Source: Cognatishimia maritima (GTDB lineage Bacteria; Pseudomonadota; Alphaproteobacteria; Rhodobacterales; Rhodobacteraceae). From it: a stretch of DNA of 64,000 nt. Every line of letters starts with the position of its first letter. The first letter of the stretch is position 1. The notes beneath the pieces are model-generated. The model did no database searches and had not been told where the DNA came from. It worked only from the letters and a program-made list of their open reading frames with translations. The stretch lies in contig NZ_FQWM01000003.1 in the NCBI RefSeq assembly GCF_900129685.1, positions 19,886 through 83,885 on the forward strand. Reading direction: 5' to 3'. The position numbers were made by a program, and so were the translations under genes. This document shows positions 7,616 through 17,198 of the stretch, piece by piece.

Positions 7616-9760
7616 TTAGACGGCTGAGATTTTAGTGACTTCAACCAAAATATCAGAGTATGTTGGTGCAGAGCCAAGATTGGCCATTCGTTCAGAGCTT
7701 ACTGCATTTACGGAGCCTTTGTGACTGCCGTTGCCGCCAGTCTTTTTCTGCCAATGGCCATGAAAACTCGCAATCACGCCCTTCATGGTATCGTCAGTCA
7801 CTTTCGCCGCACCAGTGAAGGACCCACGGTCGTTGAAAACGCTAACGGCGTCGCCGTCTTCAATTCCGCGCTGCTTGGCATCAGCAGGGTTCATGATCAC
7901 GATTGGCTCTCCTTCTCTGCGCAATTGCTTGAATTCGTTTGCGTATTGAGAGTTTAAGAAGCCATGCGATTTGGGGCTAATGATATTTAGCGGAAACTTC
8001 TCAGATAGCTCAGGTGCACTTTCAGGAGACTCAAACGGGGGAGTGTATCCTGGAAGCGGATCGATGTATCCTGCGAGTTGCTGTCCGTTATACCCCGCTC
8101 TGAATGGCGGCGGCACAAATGTTCCGTCTGCAGCCAAATTCGATTTGAACTCGCATTTTCCTGAAGGCGTATCAAAGTTTCCTTCCGCATGGGGTGTTCT
8201 GGTGTCTTTGTCCCCTGCCGCCACTTTGGCATAGCCGTTCTTTTGAAGGTCTTCCAAAGTGATACCTTCCATAAATGGCGAATCCCAATCCAAATAGTCG
8301 CGGATCATTTCTTCATCTGTTCGCTTCCATTCGGGCTCATCAAATCCCATCAGTTCAGCAAGTCGACGGAACAATTCCGTGTTGGGGATCGCTTCGCCGG
8401 GCGCTTCAACGGCCTTGTGATTGTACGTCCAGTAAAAGTGTCCCCATGAGAACATGACATCGGTCTGCTCGGCCTGCATTGTCGCTGGCAGGATGATGTC
8501 AGCATAGGCTGCAGTATCTGTCAGAAAGAGTTCGCTGGACACAACAAACAAGTCCTCCCTCGAGAGACCTTTCTTGATCATCTCTGTGTTTGGAGACTGC
8601 ACAACGGGATTGATATTGTAGATCATCACAGACTTTAGCGGCGGATCCGACAGTTCATTCAAAGCCGATCCGAGATTGTGCAGGTTAATCACACGAGCAC
8701 CTTCCTTGATCCAATCCGGTCTGCACATTGCATCCCAATCAAGAGCAAACGGTGCCAAAGTTAGTCCGAGGTTACCGCCACCCACATGGCGCCATGCGCC
8801 GATTAATGCAGGCAGGCAACTGATCGCCCGCGCAGTCTGCCCGCCATTCCGGTGGCGCTCGATTGCAACGCCTTGTCGAATTACTGATGGGTTGTTCCCG
8901 GCGTATTCGCGCGCCAACGTCAGGATATCTGCCTCGGGAATACCCGTAATAGAGGAAACCTTGTCCACCGGATATTCGGCTGCTCGTTCGGCAAGTTCCT
9001 CGAAACCTTCAGTGTGCTGAGCGATATATTCCGCATCGGTTAGGCCTTCAGAGATAATGATGTTCATCATACCAAGTGCAAGCGCGGCATCGGTTCCAGG
9101 ACGAATAGGGATGTGCCAATCGCTTTGAACGGCAGTCCGGCTCTTGAGCGGGTCGATCACAACGACCTTTGCACCATTACGGCGCGCCTCTTCGATAAAG
9201 GGCCAGTGGTGCGAACCAGAGCTCAGCGTATTGACGGCCCAAAGGATAATGTATTTCGAGTGAACCAGACTCTCCGGATCGACACCGGTACTCCCTCCGA
9301 TGCTGAGGTGTGTACCGATTTCCCTGCCAACACCGCAGAATGTCTTTTCCGCAATTGTCGACCCTAATCGGTTGAAGAAAGCATCCCCTGCAGTGAGCCC
9401 ATTAAGAACACCTTGGTGGCCCAGATAATGGACAGGCATGATCGCTTGGGGACCAAACTCATCTATAATGCCCGTCCAACGTGACTTGATCTCTTCCAGC
9501 GCTTCGTCCCAGGAAATACGTTTGAACTCCCCAGATCCCTTTGGACCAGTTCGCTTCATAGGATACAAAATACGATCAGGGTTATTGTGGTGAGCAGCAA
9601 AATCATTGAGCTTCGTGCACAGCCGCCCGCGTGTTACGGGATGGTCAGGGTCACCCTTCACATCCTTCAACTTTCCATCCTCAACGGTATAGATGAACGC
9701 GCACGTATCGGGGCAGTCCTGAGGGCATGCGCCTCTTACAGTAGTAGTTACATTTGTCAT
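7616..9760 (-). CDS. Molybdopterin (bis-MGD) oxidoreductase, DMSO-reductase superfamily
   Basis: A 714-residue catalytic subunit. The N-terminal [4Fe-4S] site is ACPQDCPDTC plus RLC (Cys 12, 16, 20, 48). Next comes the molybdopterin oxidoreductase domain with WDEALEEI and KTFCGVG, where Cys142 is the candidate Mo ligand. The C-terminal molydop-binding barrel includes SPKSHGFLNSQYAN and DAVSVFNDRGSF. There is no Tat signal, so the enzyme is cytoplasmic, unlike DMSO or TMAO reductases. RBS AGGGAG precedes the ATG. Genes around it encode a ferredoxin, an NADP-ferredoxin reductase and an ABC importer, so it likely oxidises or reduces the imported compound. The substrate is unknown; the family includes formate, thiosulfate and many uncharacterised enzymes. 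Confidence 0.9.
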   Translation of the reverse strand: MTNVTTTVRGACPQDCPDTCAFIYTVEDGKLKDVKGDPDHPVTRGRLCTKLNDFAAHHNNPDRILYPMKRTGPKGSGEFKRISWDEALEEIKSRWTGIIDEFGPQAIMPVHYLGHQGVLNGLTAGDAFFNRLGSTIAEKTFCGVGREIGTHLSIGGSTGVDPESLVHSKYIILWAVNTLSSGSHHWPFIEEARRNGAKVVVIDPLKSRTAVQSDWHIPIRPGTDAALALGMMNIIISEGLTDAEYIAQHTEGFEELAERAAEYPVDKVSSITGIPEADILTLAREYAGNNPSVIRQGVAIERHRNGGQTARAISCLPALIGAWRHVGGGNLGLTLAPFALDWDAMCRPDWIKEGARVINLHNLGSALNELSDPPLKSVMIYNINPVVQSPNTEMIKKGLSREDLFVVSSELFLTDTAAYADIILPATMQAEQTDVMFSWGHFYWTYNHKAVEAPGEAIPNTELFRRLAELMGFDEPEWKRTDEEMIRDYLDWDSPFMEGITLEDLQKNGYAKVAAGDKDTRTPHAEGNFDTPSGKCEFKSNLAADGTFVPPPFRAGYNGQQLAGYIDPLPGYTPPFESPESAPELSEKFPLNIISPKSHGFLNSQYANEFKQLRREGEPIVIMNPADAKQRGIEDGDAVSVFNDRGSFTGAAKVTDDTMKGVIASFHGHWQKKTGGNGSHKGSVNAVSSERMANLGSAPTYSDILVEVTKISAV

Positions 9761-9805
9761 GTTTTCACTCCCTAAGGATTATGAGATCAAAAGACTTTCC
9801 GCAGG

Positions 9806-10876
9806 CTATTCTCCGCCTTCGGGAAGTCTGATGCCGTCTTTGTCAAACAGATGCAGGCGGCGTTGATCAAAAGTAACGCGTCCAGCGTGATCACCAGGCT
9901 TAATGATCCTGCCTTCGGCTCGAATTTTGGTCAGCTGTTCACCCAGCTCAGCATTGATAATAGTATGACTTCCAAGAGGTTCGACCGAACTGATTGAAAT
10001 CTCGTGACTGTCATCGCCCGCATCTTCGTGAATATCTTCTGGCCGTACCCCAAGAGTCCCTGGTTCACCCGGCCTCACCTTTCGAGCAAGCGGTATTGGT
10101 TTTGTAAGCTTGTCACACTCGAAATACCGACCGTCGGCCGAAAAGGTACCTGTAAAGAAGTTCATTGGCGGCGTTCCAATCACTTCGGCCACACGGATTG
10201 AATTTGGGTAATTGTAAACCACGTCAGGCTCGCCAGCCTGCGCAATTTGTCCATCAATCATAACGGCGACGCGATCCGAAATCGCCATCACTTCTTCTTC
10301 GTCATGTGAAACATAGACAAAGGTCTGGTTGTTGGTGCGCTGCAGGCGCTTGAGCTCGACGCGCATGTTTTCGCGCAGACGGGCATCAAGGGCAGAAATT
10401 GGTTCGTCGAGCAGGATTGCGCGACTATCGTCTGCCAAGGCGCGACCAAGGGCGATACGCTGTCTTTCTCCGCCTGACATCTGAGACGGGTTTTTGTGAA
10501 GGATGTGACTGACGTGAAGAACCTCCGAAACAGAGTCCAAACGGTTCGTGATCTCCTCTTCCGGCGCACCTCTTTCAGCCAATGGGAAGATGATGTTCTC
10601 ACGCCCTGTCATGTGTGGAAACAGCGCCAGATTTTGAAAAACCATGGAAATACCGCGTTGGGACACTTCAAGGTTTTTGCAATCCACTCCACTGAGAATG
10701 ACCTGCCCTTCATCCTGAGAAAGCAGCCCAAGAATAAGCTTCAGGATCGAGGTCTTCCCAGAAGACGGTGGCCCAAAAATCCCAAAAAACTCCCCCTGCT
10801 CTATCGACAAATCAATCGGGCCAAGAGTGAAGCCAGGGTATTTCTTGGTTGCTTTTCTAAGTTCAATAGCAGTCAT
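9806..10876 (-). CDS. ABC transporter ATP-binding protein (UgpC/MalK type), canonical signature
   Basis: A 356-residue ATPase with Walker A GPPSSGKTS (35-43), Q-loop VFQNLALFP, signature MSGGERQ, Walker B ILLDEP, D-loop SALDARL, H-loop VSHDEEE, and a C-terminal TOBE/MalK-like regulatory domain including LGVRPEDI. It overlaps the upstream second ATPase gene by 4 bases (ATGA), so translation is coupled. Carbohydrate-type (CUT1) importers usually have one homodimeric ATPase; two adjacent different ATPases are known in the glycerol importer GlpSTPQV, which this layout resembles. It should pair with the ATPase at 10873-11982, which has a degenerate signature. Confidence 0.92.
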   Translation of the reverse strand: MTAIELRKATKKYPGFTLGPIDLSIEQGEFFGIFGPPSSGKTSILKLILGLLSQDEGQVILSGVDCKNLEVSQRGISMVFQNLALFPHMTGRENIIFPLAERGAPEEEITNRLDSVSEVLHVSHILHKNPSQMSGGERQRIALGRALADDSRAILLDEPISALDARLRENMRVELKRLQRTNNQTFVYVSHDEEEVMAISDRVAVMIDGQIAQAGEPDVVYNYPNSIRVAEVIGTPPMNFFTGTFSADGRYFECDKLTKPIPLARKVRPGEPGTLGVRPEDIHEDAGDDSHEISISSVEPLGSHTIINAELGEQLTKIRAEGRIIKPGDHAGRVTFDQRRLHLFDKDGIRLPEGGE

Positions 10877-11982
10877 GCTGCGCCCCCAGTTAGCCTGTCG
10901 CCAGAATCAAGATCAAAGGCCATACATTTGTCCGCTGTCAGAAAGAATTCGACTTCATCGCCAATCGACAATGCGTCTCGCTCGTCTTCAGCGACGATTT
11001 GAGTTCGGTGTACCTGAAGGTGAACAAGCCGTTTCGGGCCCACACGCTCCAATTCCTCGACATATCCGTGTAGCTGAATATCGTCCGAAGCGCGCTTCTC
11101 GCCAAAGTAGATGTCTTGTGGGCGGATACCGATTGAACCGCCTTTAGAAGACTTAAGTTTGGCAAAATCAGAACTGATCTTGCCTTGTAGGGCCACTTCT
11201 GCCCCACCTTGGGTAATAAGTTTTGTTGACCCATTAGCTCCTTTGATTTGCCCATCAAGTAGGTTGATTTTTGGACTACCCACAAAGTTGGCAACAAAGC
11301 GATTACAGGGATTATTGTAGACTTCGAGGGGTGAACCATACTGCATCAGTTTTCCCTGATCGATAATCGCAATCTTATCTGCGAGGCTCATCGCCTCAAT
11401 CTGGTCATGCGTTACATATATCATCGTCTGGCCGAATTCGCGTTGGAGTACCTTCAGTTCCGATCTCATATACGCGCGGAACCCTGCATCGAGATTTGAC
11501 AAAGGTTCATCCAGAAGGAAAATCCGCGGTTCAGCAATCGCAGATCGCCCAATCGCCAGTTTCTGCATCTCGTTCACAGAAAGACTTGCGGCTGGCGCAT
11601 CCAGACAATGGGTCAGGTTCATCCTCTTCGCCATCGCCGCTACACGGCTGGTGATTTGATCCTTTGGCACATTGTTGACTTCAAGACCGTAAGACAGGTT
11701 CTTGTAAACGGTCATGTGCGTGAAGATCGCATAGTTCTGAAACACGAACCCGATGTTGCGCTGTTGAATAGGCGTATGCGACAGGTCCTGCCCATTGAAA
11801 AGGATTTCGCCTTCGGTGGCTTCCTCCAAACCGGCGATCATATTCATTGTTGTTGTCTTTCCACAGCCTGATGGGCCAAGAAGAGCGACAAATTCCCCGT
11901 CTTCGATATCTATCGACAGATCGCTTACTGCGGTAAATTCACCGAAACGTTTGGTTACGTTGTTAATTTGAATTGATGACAT
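10873..11982 (-). CDS. ABC transporter ATP-binding protein with degenerate signature motif
   Basis: About 369 residues from MSSIQINNVTKRFGEF; the frame extends 8 codons further, but TAAGGG upstream and a 4-base gap from the permease stop favour this start. Walker A GPSGCGKTT, Walker B FLLDEP, D-loop SNLDAGF, H-loop VTHDQIE and a C-terminal domain with IGIRPQDI are all present. The signature reads LSVNEMQ instead of LSGGQ, while the partner ATPase keeps MSGGERQ. In a heterodimer, one of the two composite ATP sites would therefore be impaired. Family knowledge supports a two-ATPase CUT1-type importer; asymmetric hydrolysis is inference. Confidence 0.9.
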   Translation of the reverse strand: MSSIQINNVTKRFGEFTAVSDLSIDIEDGEFVALLGPSGCGKTTTMNMIAGLEEATEGEILFNGQDLSHTPIQQRNIGFVFQNYAIFTHMTVYKNLSYGLEVNNVPKDQITSRVAAMAKRMNLTHCLDAPAASLSVNEMQKLAIGRSAIAEPRIFLLDEPLSNLDAGFRAYMRSELKVLQREFGQTMIYVTHDQIEAMSLADKIAIIDQGKLMQYGSPLEVYNNPCNRFVANFVGSPKINLLDGQIKGANGSTKLITQGGAEVALQGKISSDFAKLKSSKGGSIGIRPQDIYFGEKRASDDIQLHGYVEELERVGPKRLVHLQVHRTQIVAEDERDALSIGDEVEFFLTADKCMAFDLDSGDRLTGGAA

Positions 11983-11986
11983 CCGC

Positions 11987-12937
11987 TTATCCCTTATTCT
12001 TTGCAACGCGACTGAGCCCGAATGCAGCGATAAGGCTGAGTACGATCAAGACAGCCAGTCCGACGGCGCCTACGTAAGCCCAATCCAGATCAGCGAAAGT
12101 CTTCTTGTAGAGGAACAGCGAAATTGTCTCTGTGGCTACGCCGGGTCCACCACTCGTCATGATGAAGATCAGATCGAATATCTTGAAACATTCAACCAAC
12201 CTTAAAACGATAGCAATTGCGATAACAGACTTCATGCGCGGCAAAATAATTTTGTAAAAGTTCTGCCAGTTGCTTCCTCCCAAGAGCCGGGCCGCCAAGA
12301 GCTGATCCGATGGCACACCCAACATGCCCGCCAGCAAGATAAGGAACATAAGGGGCGTCCACTGCCAAGTGTCAGCGATAATCACCGAAATTAATGCGCG
12401 ATTGGGATCAGTGAGCCACGAAAAGCTGGCAGGGAGACCGAGGGAGTCATTAACGGGTCCTGTGCCTTGGAACAGCAGGAAGAACATCAAACCAACGACC
12501 GCTGGCACAACCATCATCGGGGTCAAGACAATAGAGTAGAAAACTTTCCGCCCGGGAAACTTGTCTATGAACAGGTAGGCCAAACCCAGGCCAAGGAAAA
12601 ATTGCGCTGGCACAGCGACCAGCATGATCATTGCAGTCCTCCATAAAGCTGCCCAAAAGGCCGGATCATATGCCAGAATGAGATAGTTCTCACCCCAGTT
12701 GAAACTTTCATAGGCCTGATACCACGGCACACCGTCCAGTGGTGTCCACCAAGTGAAGCTAAGATATAGCTGCATCAGAAGCGGAAAGATAACGATGAAG
12801 ATAAGCAGAGCCACAGTTGGCGCTACGAACCACTTCCCGAGCTTCCGACCATCACGGCCGACCCTCGACCAATAACCACGTTTTTCACCTACGTTGGACG
12901 CCAACGATGCTGATGTATTGCTTGACAACTCTGTCAT
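11987..12937 (-). CDS. ABC transporter permease (CUT1, MalF/UgpA type)
   Basis: A 316-residue membrane protein from MTELSSNTSA. A hydrophilic N-terminus of about 45 residues precedes six hydrophobic segments, the first being FVAPTVALLIFIVIFPLLM. The cytoplasmic EAA-type loop reads AARLLGGSNWQNFYKIILP and contacts an ATPase. The open frame continues upstream, but the ATG at 12937 overlaps the stop of the previous permease gene as ATGA, the usual sign of translational coupling. It forms the channel with the permease at 12934-13854. Confidence 0.9.
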   Translation of the reverse strand: MTELSSNTSASLASNVGEKRGYWSRVGRDGRKLGKWFVAPTVALLIFIVIFPLLMQLYLSFTWWTPLDGVPWYQAYESFNWGENYLILAYDPAFWAALWRTAMIMLVAVPAQFFLGLGLAYLFIDKFPGRKVFYSIVLTPMMVVPAVVGLMFFLLFQGTGPVNDSLGLPASFSWLTDPNRALISVIIADTWQWTPLMFLILLAGMLGVPSDQLLAARLLGGSNWQNFYKIILPRMKSVIAIAIVLRLVECFKIFDLIFIMTSGGPGVATETISLFLYKKTFADLDWAYVGAVGLAVLIVLSLIAAFGLSRVAKNKG

Positions 12938-13854
12938 TGTTTCAGTGCTCCAAACGTAAGCCCACGGACTAGGTGCTTCTGAATGAGCAGCCCTAGGAAG
13001 ATTGGGGGGATTGCTGCAATGAAACCTAAAGCGGCCTTCATTCCATACATCTCGCCAAGCGCGGTGTTGAGTGTGTTCATGTAAACTGGCAACGTTACCC
13101 ATTCCTTCTGTGTAAGAAGCAATGCCAAAAGGTAATCAGACCAGTTCAATATGAAGACAAACAATACACATGTTGCCAAACCAGGTTTTACAATCGGCAA
13201 GGTAATCCGATAGAAAACTCGCCAATACGAACTTCCAGCAACTCGTGCTGCTTCTTCGATCTCAATTGGGACTTCGTCGAAGAAAGTCTTCATGAGCCAG
13301 AAGGCAAATGGCAAAGTGACGATACCATAAATCAGTGACAATCCCCACCAGGTATCGACACCACCAATAAATGCCCACATCACCATAACCGGAATCATGA
13401 CTGCAAGCGGTGGAAACAGTCGAAGCTGCAAGACAGATAATGCCAGCGACGGCAGAATGTTAAAGCGAACCACGGCGTAGGATGAAAGTGTGCCTGCTAC
13501 CACAGCTATTATGGTACCACATGTCGATGTCACAAGGCTGGCCCATAGCGGACCTCCTATCGTGCGGTCCAAAGTGACTACCAGACCTTCAGTCTGGCCA
13601 TAGAAAAGGTATTCAAAATTACCCAAGGTTGCATTTTGTGGAAGCCATGTAAGGCCACTGCCGGTTGTCCATTCGTCAAATGGTTTGAACGCCATGGTTA
13701 TCATCCAAAAAAGAGGATACATCACAACGGCACATGCCAGCAGTAACAATGCGTATTTCACAGCTAGAGAGCGAAAAGAACGTTTGATGGTTACACTCCT
13801 CGTTTTGTGGGTCTTAACAATGGACCCTTCATCAGGCCGGAGCAGGGCCACCAA
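12934..13854 (-). CDS. ABC transporter permease (CUT1, MalG/UgpE type)
   Basis: About 306 residues with the first membrane segment YALLLLACAVVMYPLFWMITM, five more segments, and the EAA loop EEAARVAGSSYWRVFYRITLP. No ATG lies before the first membrane segment; translation probably starts at the TTG at 13854 or the GTG at 13851, 22 bases after the binding-protein stop, with only weak ribosome-site sequence, so coupling to the upstream gene is likely. It ends with an ATGA overlap to the MalF-type permease. Confidence 0.88.
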   Translation of the reverse strand: MVALLRPDEGSIVKTHKTRSVTIKRSFRSLAVKYALLLLACAVVMYPLFWMITMAFKPFDEWTTGSGLTWLPQNATLGNFEYLFYGQTEGLVVTLDRTIGGPLWASLVTSTCGTIIAVVAGTLSSYAVVRFNILPSLALSVLQLRLFPPLAVMIPVMVMWAFIGGVDTWWGLSLIYGIVTLPFAFWLMKTFFDEVPIEIEEAARVAGSSYWRVFYRITLPIVKPGLATCVLFVFILNWSDYLLALLLTQKEWVTLPVYMNTLNTALGEMYGMKAALGFIAAIPPIFLGLLIQKHLVRGLTFGALKQ

Positions 13855-13875
13855 ATAGGCGGCCCTGCCGATTAA

Positions 13876-15501
13876 TCAGATCGGGTCGACAATTGTAGGC
13901 CATGTTTTTCGGCTGGCCTGGATCGCTTCGACAATGCCTTTTCGCTTTTGTCGACGAATGATCTGTTCCCATTTCCCCTGAGCAGCATCCATTGCTTGCT
14001 TTGCAGTTTTCTGACCAGTCAATGCAGCCTGAATTTCTTCGTCCAGCGCATTGTCCAATGCTGTTTGGCCCCCAAAATTGATACCTGGAACGGACCGCGC
14101 AACGGTGTAAGGAATGGTCTCCATGGCATATTGTTGGTAGTTGGATGCAACCAATGGCTCATCGAAATTGGCTTGCTGCATTGGATCCAAATATCCGGTC
14201 GGGCTTGCCATGATGAGTGAAAAAGTCCTCGTAGAGCTTAGCCACTGAAGGAAGAGGTATGCGGCTTCAGCATTCTGTGAAGTTGAAGACACCCATCCGC
14301 TAATACTGTAGTGTAAGATCGAACGGCGGTTGATGTGGTCACCGTGCTTCCGACCAATCGGGTTGTGTGTCGCCATCAAGCCAGACGCGTTGGACTTTTT
14401 CGACCCGTCTGCTTTGTTGCCGTCGCCGAATTTTGCAATTGCAGTGTAAGTACAGATACTTGGTACTTGGAGATTCCATAATGATGACCAGCCTTCAACA
14501 AAAGTAAAGCTGAGCGCATCTGGCGGTGACCACTCCAAAGAACGCACGTGTTCTTCCGCACATTGGATCGCAAGATCTGTGTTGAGGTTTGGCTCTCCAT
14601 CTTCCGTGAAGAAATGATGATTCGGCGTATCCATCGAGGCAAGGCGCATATAGAAGGACGGAAGCCCCCAGAAGCGGCTCATCAAGATGCCGTTGCCATA
14701 CATGGTTCCGTTGCCGAAGTCCTTACCCGTGAAGAACTTGGCGATTTCGTCGTGTTCTTTCCAGGTGTTGGGCGCAACCAATTCTCGTCCGACTTCACTT
14801 GCAAAAGCGTCCTGGACTTCAGGCTTGTCGTAAATACCCTTCAGATAATACCAGGTGAGGAAATCCCCATCCAAGGCAATAGGATAGAACTTGTCGTTAT
14901 ACGTATAGAGCAGCTTCACGAGTTCCTGCGTTGGCAAGCCACGCTCAGGGTCACCCCAGTCGGGCTGATACTTTTCAACAAACTCGGAAACATCATAGGC
15001 ACCACCTGACGCAACCAAATCGCCTGTCGAATTCCAAGGCCCTGTGTAGATATCAAAAGATCCACCCGTCGTTGTGACGTCTTGAATAACTTTCTTGAAG
15101 ATATCAGCCACCGGAGCGCCGACCATTTCAATCTCGACACCAGTTTCGCGGGTCCAAACATCTATCGGGGCAGTTGCGCCGTCGCGGAACGGCTGCTTGA
15201 GCTGATCAATTGTCCCTTCGGGCAACAGGATTCGGATCTTCTGCGGAGCATTGCCCGCTGCTTGCAGCGCTTTGATGCCTTCGATCGCCCGGCCTTCGGA
15301 CATCTCGCCATTGTATTGGAACCGCTCGGCTCCTTCAAAACCAGTTGGCCCTCCGGTCATGCCGGCGGCAAGGCCATCTGCAAAAACTGGCGTAGCAATG
15401 AAGTTGCCAAGGCCACCCAGACCAGTTGCAGCAACAGCAGCAGTTGATGTCTGCAAAAATGCCCTTCTGGTGGGCTCTTGTTGTGATGTTTTGTCAGTCA
15501 T
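13876..15501 (-). CDS. Tat-exported ABC solute-binding protein (large, 541 residues)
   Basis: The N-terminus has a twin-arginine signal (TRRAFLQ at about 11-17) followed by an Ala-rich hydrophobic stretch and a probable cleavage after ATPVFA. The body contains MVGAPVADIFKKVIQD and other features of the large extracellular solute-binding family 1. At about 500 mature residues it is longer than MalE-type proteins and closer in size to the glycerol-binding protein of GlpSTPQV-type importers. Tat export means it folds in the cytoplasm. It heads the importer genes. The ligand is unknown; a polyol, sugar or amine derivative is possible. Confidence 0.88.
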   Translation of the reverse strand: MTDKTSQQEPTRRAFLQTSTAAVAATGLGGLGNFIATPVFADGLAAGMTGGPTGFEGAERFQYNGEMSEGRAIEGIKALQAAGNAPQKIRILLPEGTIDQLKQPFRDGATAPIDVWTRETGVEIEMVGAPVADIFKKVIQDVTTTGGSFDIYTGPWNSTGDLVASGGAYDVSEFVEKYQPDWGDPERGLPTQELVKLLYTYNDKFYPIALDGDFLTWYYLKGIYDKPEVQDAFASEVGRELVAPNTWKEHDEIAKFFTGKDFGNGTMYGNGILMSRFWGLPSFYMRLASMDTPNHHFFTEDGEPNLNTDLAIQCAEEHVRSLEWSPPDALSFTFVEGWSSLWNLQVPSICTYTAIAKFGDGNKADGSKKSNASGLMATHNPIGRKHGDHINRRSILHYSISGWVSSTSQNAEAAYLFLQWLSSTRTFSLIMASPTGYLDPMQQANFDEPLVASNYQQYAMETIPYTVARSVPGINFGGQTALDNALDEEIQAALTGQKTAKQAMDAAQGKWEQIIRRQKRKGIVEAIQASRKTWPTIVDPI

Positions 15502-15655
15502 TTTTTGTCTAGCTCCCTATTATACAGGCAATCATGTCGCTCTGCGTTCTCTTGTCCCGCAATGATCCGCCTCGAAATACGTTCGGTATTTATCTACGCG
15601 TCTCGGCGCGGACTATACGGCTGCAATCACTGAAATTTGCTTTCCAATTCTCCCC
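15502..15655. promoter_or_regulatory. Intergenic gap ahead of the ABC importer genes
   Basis: The 154-base gap between the reductase stop (15656) and the binding-protein start (15501) is the only one above 60 bases between the reductase and the ferredoxin gene, so a promoter or processing site for the importer/Mo-enzyme genes is likely here. No perfect operator palindrome was recognised. Confidence 0.3.
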
Positions 15656-17056
15656 CTAAGCCGTTCTACTTGTGGAAAAGCTTGAGGCCTCTGCATCTTG
15701 CGAAACGTCGAGCATTGATTGAACTCTGGTAAATTTTTCACGCGGTTTTCCGCGGCGAGCGCCTTCTTCGCGCTCCAGTGTGTCAATCCTTTCCCAACGG
15801 GAAAAATCAACGTAGTCCGTTGGAAGCTCCGACAATGATTTGATTAGCGCGTCACGGCGGCCGAGCTCCTCATCCTTGCGAGTCTCTGCTCTCAAGTCGT
15901 CCAAAACAGCAGATACTGTGTCGACGCTACAGGCGCGATTGGTCCCAATAACGCCACTCGGGCCGCGCTTTATCCAACCGACCACGTACAATCCCGGAAC
16001 AATCTCATCGCTCTCATCTCTCACACGACCGTCAAGATGCGGGATCGTTGCAGAAGATTGATCAAACGGGACACCTGGGATTTTTGAGCCACGGTACCCA
16101 ACACTCGACACTACCAGACCGGCCGGAATTGAAACTTCCTTTCCAGTAGGTTCGGCCTTTTGCACAAACGCGGGCCCCGAAAGTCGGGTTTCTTCAAAAA
16201 GGACTTCTTCGACGCGTTCTGTTCCCGCGATCTTTTTCGGAGACAGATTGAACCTGAAATGAACCCTTTTGGGCTTGCTAGACTCAGAACCCTCGACATC
16301 GAAATCGTTTAGGATGCTTAGGTTTTTCTTCCGAACAAAATTTGCAGGTGCGCCAAGCTCTTCTGTCGATGCATCATTGAGTTCCAGTTCGTCTGGAATA
16401 ACGATAGGCTGTGCAACGTCAAGTTGACCAAATTCCCGGAGCTCTTTTAGTGTAAACTTGGCTTGTACAGGACCACGCCGCCCCACTAGATAGATGTCTT
16501 TGACTTTGCTTTTAGCCAAGACTTGCAAGGCATGATCGCAGATATCACTCTCGCTAAGCTCTTCCACGCTCTTTGCAAGTATCCTGCACACATCAAGTGC
16601 CACATTTCCATTGCCAATAATGACTGCCGTAGGATTTGAAAGATCTACTTCAAGATCTTGGAAATCAGGGTGACCGTTGTACCAGCCGACGAATTCTGGA
16701 GCCGAGAAGCTCCCAACCAGATCCTCTCCAACAATTCCAAGTTTCCGTCCGGAATTGGCACCCGTAGCAACGATAACCGCGTCATAGGTCGCTCTCAGCT
16801 GCGCAACATCAATATCTCTTCCTATTTCAACATTGCCGAAAAAAGAAAAGTTGGGGTCTTTCGCTATTTCTTCAAAAACAGAAATTACGGATTTCAGTTT
16901 CTGATGATCAGGAGCAACACCAAACCTTACCAAGCCAAATGGCACGGGCAGCCGCTCAAACATGTCGACACGGACACCCATCTCGGCCGCGAGTAACGCC
17001 TCCGCAGCAAAGAATCCCGAAGGGCCACTTCCGATTATCGCAACATTATATGACAT
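15656..17056 (-). CDS. NADPH-ferredoxin reductase, adrenodoxin-reductase (FprA) type
   Basis: A 466-residue flavoprotein. The FAD-binding motif is IIGSGPSGFFAAEALL, followed by RLPVPFGLVRFGVAPDH, the NADP motif IIGNGNVALDVCRIL (about 150-165), and the C-terminal family signature YVVGWIKRGPSGVIGTNR. An open frame extends 12 codons further, but the ATG at 17056 has a strong GGGAGGA ribosome site. This family passes electrons between NADPH and ferredoxins. With the FdxA-like ferredoxin and the Mo enzyme it forms a plausible chain; direction is unknown, though NADPH to ferredoxin is usual for the family. Confidence 0.92.
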   Translation of the reverse strand: MSYNVAIIGSGPSGFFAAEALLAAEMGVRVDMFERLPVPFGLVRFGVAPDHQKLKSVISVFEEIAKDPNFSFFGNVEIGRDIDVAQLRATYDAVIVATGANSGRKLGIVGEDLVGSFSAPEFVGWYNGHPDFQDLEVDLSNPTAVIIGNGNVALDVCRILAKSVEELSESDICDHALQVLAKSKVKDIYLVGRRGPVQAKFTLKELREFGQLDVAQPIVIPDELELNDASTEELGAPANFVRKKNLSILNDFDVEGSESSKPKRVHFRFNLSPKKIAGTERVEEVLFEETRLSGPAFVQKAEPTGKEVSIPAGLVVSSVGYRGSKIPGVPFDQSSATIPHLDGRVRDESDEIVPGLYVVGWIKRGPSGVIGTNRACSVDTVSAVLDDLRAETRKDEELGRRDALIKSLSELPTDYVDFSRWERIDTLEREEGARRGKPREKFTRVQSMLDVSQDAEASSFSTSRTA

Positions 17057-17198
17057 GAGTCCTCCCCGCGTGCTGTTGTTAATGCGTTGCAAAAGAGTTG
17101 GACTTCCCAGCCCATCCCTTTAGCCTGTTGGCACCTCTTGCAAGCATTCCAGTTCACAATCAGCCTCCGCAGAATTGAACGTTATTAAAACCAAACGC

